NCBI RefSeq assembly: GCF_019430945.1
Contig: NZ_JAHYCB010000001.1
Location: 1 to 64,000, forward strand
Direction: 5' to 3'
Length of the DNA stretch: 64,000 bases
Origin: Neorhizobium populisoli
Lineage (GTDB): Bacteria; Pseudomonadota; Alphaproteobacteria; Rhizobiales; Rhizobiaceae
The translations under genes and the position numbers were made by a program. Numbering within the stretch: the first letter of the stretch is position 1; the number at the start of each line of letters is the position of its first letter. The notes beneath the pieces were generated by a model. The model ran no database searches and had not been told where the DNA came from. It saw nothing but the letters and a program-made list of their open reading frames with translations. Shown one piece after another: positions 62,331 to 64,000 of the stretch.

Positions 62331-63800
62331 TTAGCCCACAGATCCTTCCAGCGAGATGCTGATCAACTTCTGGGCTTCCACCGCAAACTCCATCGGCAGC
62401 TGCTGGATGACGTCCTTGACGAAGCCGTTGACGATCAGGGCCACGGCTTCCTCTTCCGGAATGCCGCGCTGCATGGCGTAGAACTTCTGGTCGTCGGAAA
62501 CCTTGGACGTCGTCGCCTCGTGTTCGATCTGCGCCGATGCGTTCTTCACATCGATGTAAGGCACGGTATGCGCACCGCACTTGTCGCCGATCAGCAGGCT
62601 GTCGCAATTGGTAAAGTTGCGGGCGTTGTCAGCACGGCGATTGACCGAGACCTGGCCGCGATAGGTGTTCTGCGACACGCCGGCGGAGATGCCCTTGGAG
62701 ATGATGCGGCTCGACGTGTTCTTGCCGAGATGGATCATCTTGGTGCCGCTATCGATCTGCTGGTGACCGTTGGACACGGCGATCGAATAGAACTCGCCAC
62801 GGCTGTCATCGCCACGCAGGATGCAGGACGGGTATTTCCAGGTGATCGCCGAACCGGTCTCGACCTGCGTCCAGGAAATCTTGGAACGGGCACCACGGCA
62901 ATCGCCACGCTTGGTGACGAAATTGTAGATGCCGCCCTTGCCCTGGGCGTCGCCCGGATACCAGTTCTGGACGGTCGAATACTTGATCTCGGCGTCATCC
63001 AACGCAACCAGTTCGACGACAGCGGCATGCAGCTGGTTTTCATCGCGCTGCGGCGCCGTGCAGCCTTCGAGGTAGGACACGTAAGCGCCTTCCTCTGCAA
63101 TGATCAGTGTGCGTTCGAACTGGCCGGTATTCTTCTCGTTGATACGGAAGTAGGTGGACAGTTCCATCGGGCAACGAACGCCCTTCGGCACGAACACGAA
63201 GGAGCCATCGGTAAAGACGGCGGCGTTCAGCGTTGCGTAATAGTTGTCGGTCGTCGGCACGACCGAACCGAGATACTGCTTGATCAGTTCGGGATGCTCT
63301 CGGATGGCTTCCGAGATCGACATGAAAATCACGCCGGCCTTCTGAAGCTCCTTCTTGAAGGTCGTGACGACGGAAACCGAGTCGAAGACCGCGTCGACAG
63401 CGACCCTCGGCTTTTCGACGCCGGCCAGGATTTCCTGTTCCTTCAGCGGAATACCGAGCTTCTCATAGACTTTCAGCAGCTCCGGATCGACTTCCTCAAG
63501 CGAGGACGGGCCGGTCACGTTCTTAGGGGCCGCGTAGTAGTAGATGTCGTTGAAATCGATCTTGGGATATTCGACACGCGCCCAGGTCGGCTCTTCCATG
63601 GTCAGCCAACGCTTATAGGCATCGAGACGCCATTCCAGCATCCATTCCGGCTCGTTCTTCTTGGCCGAAATGAAGCGAACGATGTCTTCCGAAAGACCTT
63701 TGGGCGCCTTGTCCACTTCGATAACGGTTTCGAAACCGTATTTGTACTGGTCGATATCGATCCCACGGACCTGATCGATCGTTTCCTGGACAGCAGGCAT
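62331..63800 (-). CDS. sufB: Fe-S cluster assembly protein SufB
   Basis: A 489-residue scaffold protein on which new Fe-S clusters form. Recognisable blocks: [21 protein letters not shown] near the N-terminus, [65 protein letters not shown], and the ending [21 protein letters not shown]. Start at ATG 63800 ([11 protein letters not shown]) after GGAGAATGAC. First suf gene in the window; an upstream gene begins at the right border. Confidence 0.97.
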   Translation of the reverse strand: MPAVQETIDQVRGIDIDQYKYGFETVIEVDKAPKGLSEDIVRFISAKKNEPEWMLEWRLDAYKRWLTMEEPTWARVEYPKIDFNDIYYYAAPKNVTGPSSLEEVDPELLKVYEKLGIPLKEQEILAGVEKPRVAVDAVFDSVSVVTTFKKELQKAGVIFMSISEAIREHPELIKQYLGSVVPTTDNYYATLNAAVFTDGSFVFVPKGVRCPMELSTYFRINEKNTGQFERTLIIAEEGAYVSYLEGCTAPQRDENQLHAAVVELVALDDAEIKYSTVQNWYPGDAQGKGGIYNFVTKRGDCRGARSKISWTQVETGSAITWKYPSCILRGDDSRGEFYSIAVSNGHQQIDSGTKMIHLGKNTSSRIISKGISAGVSQNTYRGQVSVNRRADNARNFTNCDSLLIGDKCGAHTVPYIDVKNASAQIEHEATTSKVSDDQKFYAMQRGIPEEEAVALIVNGFVKDVIQQLPMEFAVEAQKLISISLEGSVG

Positions 63801-63946
63801 GTCATTCTCCAAATCTTGCCGGTTCAAATTCCGGCAATTTCGTCATCTTCTCGGGGGGACAGTGCCTCCCTTATGTAGGCGCCAGAAGGCCGTTTTCACA
63901 CCTTTTGGCAAGCGGAAATTTGTATTTCCGCCATTTTCGAAACCGC

Positions 63947-64000
63947 CTAGGCGGCAGCCCCTGCCGGCTTGCGGCGGGCGGCAATTTTCGTGAAGGCGGC
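63947..64000 (-). CDS. C-terminus of a gene cut by the window edge
   Basis: A minus-strand frame open to the border ends at the TAG at 63947-63949 and encodes AAFTKIAARRKPAGAAA. The basic, Ala-rich tail is not diagnostic. In other rhizobia the gene upstream of sufB is a cysteine desulfurase or an Fe-S regulator, so it could be part of the operon, but the sequence does not prove it. The 146 bases before sufB hold no other gene. Confidence 0.35.
   Translation of the reverse strand, partial: AAFTKIAARRKPAGAAA

Overview
The window is a stretch of chromosome from an alphaproteobacterium of the Rhizobiaceae (Rhizobium/Neorhizobium/Agrobacterium type). The call rests on dense GC-rich coding on both strands, a phosphatidylcholine synthase (pcs), an IalB-family protein, an alphaproteobacterial LexA box (GTTC-N7-GTTC) ahead of uvrA, the gene order coaD-ppi-ppi-queA-tgt, and several copies of a two-palindrome intergenic repeat resembling the Rhizobium-specific RIME elements. 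I could run no database search, so species and gene names rest on recognised motifs and family knowledge.

Layout. 1-0.16 kb: hairpin and repeated motif like the end of an IS21-type element. 0.16-3.6 kb: small conserved protein, GNAT acetyltransferase, J-domain protein, MFS transporter, DUF4864 protein. 3.6-7.6 kb: minus-strand operon coaD-ppiA-ppiB-queA-tgt (CoA synthesis, protein folding, tRNA queuosine). 7.7-8.3 kb: two tiny membrane-protein genes, each preceded by the same four-half-site regulatory motif. 8.5-16.7 kb: gyrA, marC family, ssb, uvrA (SOS box), GST. 16.8-22.8 kb: DUF72, nnrED, glnB-glnA with a sigma-54-like promoter, EamA exporter, hspQ. 22.9-27.3 kb: IalB, an orphan peptide-binding protein, DsbA-like protein, EamA exporter. 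27.3-37.5 kb: mfd-sdhE, recG, DUF502, glmS, glmU. 37.7-42.5 kb: BMP/nucleoside-type ABC transporter operon. 42.6-46.5 kb: pcs, UbiH-type hydroxylase, AEC carrier, ccdA.

46.6-49.9 kb is the accessory segment: tRNA-Lys(TTT), then a decayed prophage (HNH nuclease, frameshifted head-tail connector, terminase small- and large-subunit fragments), then a small AT-richer gene with its own promoter, ribosome site and hairpin, encoding a predicted secreted peptide with eight cysteines in a knottin-like pattern. 49.9-57.3 kb: DegP-like protease, FMN reductase, small membrane proteins, and a MacAB-type export system. 57.3-64 kb: the SUF iron-sulfur operon (sufB-sufC-sufD-sufS-sufT-sufA on the minus strand), interrupted by RIME-like repeats and by a GIY-YIG nuclease gene whose ribosome-binding site lies in the repeat.

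Most of the window is housekeeping. The parts worth a second look are the knottin-like gene, the duplicated TGAA/TTCA motif with its small membrane proteins, the GIY-YIG/RIME unit inside suf, and a tRNA-guanine transglycosylase that appears to lack its zinc ligands.
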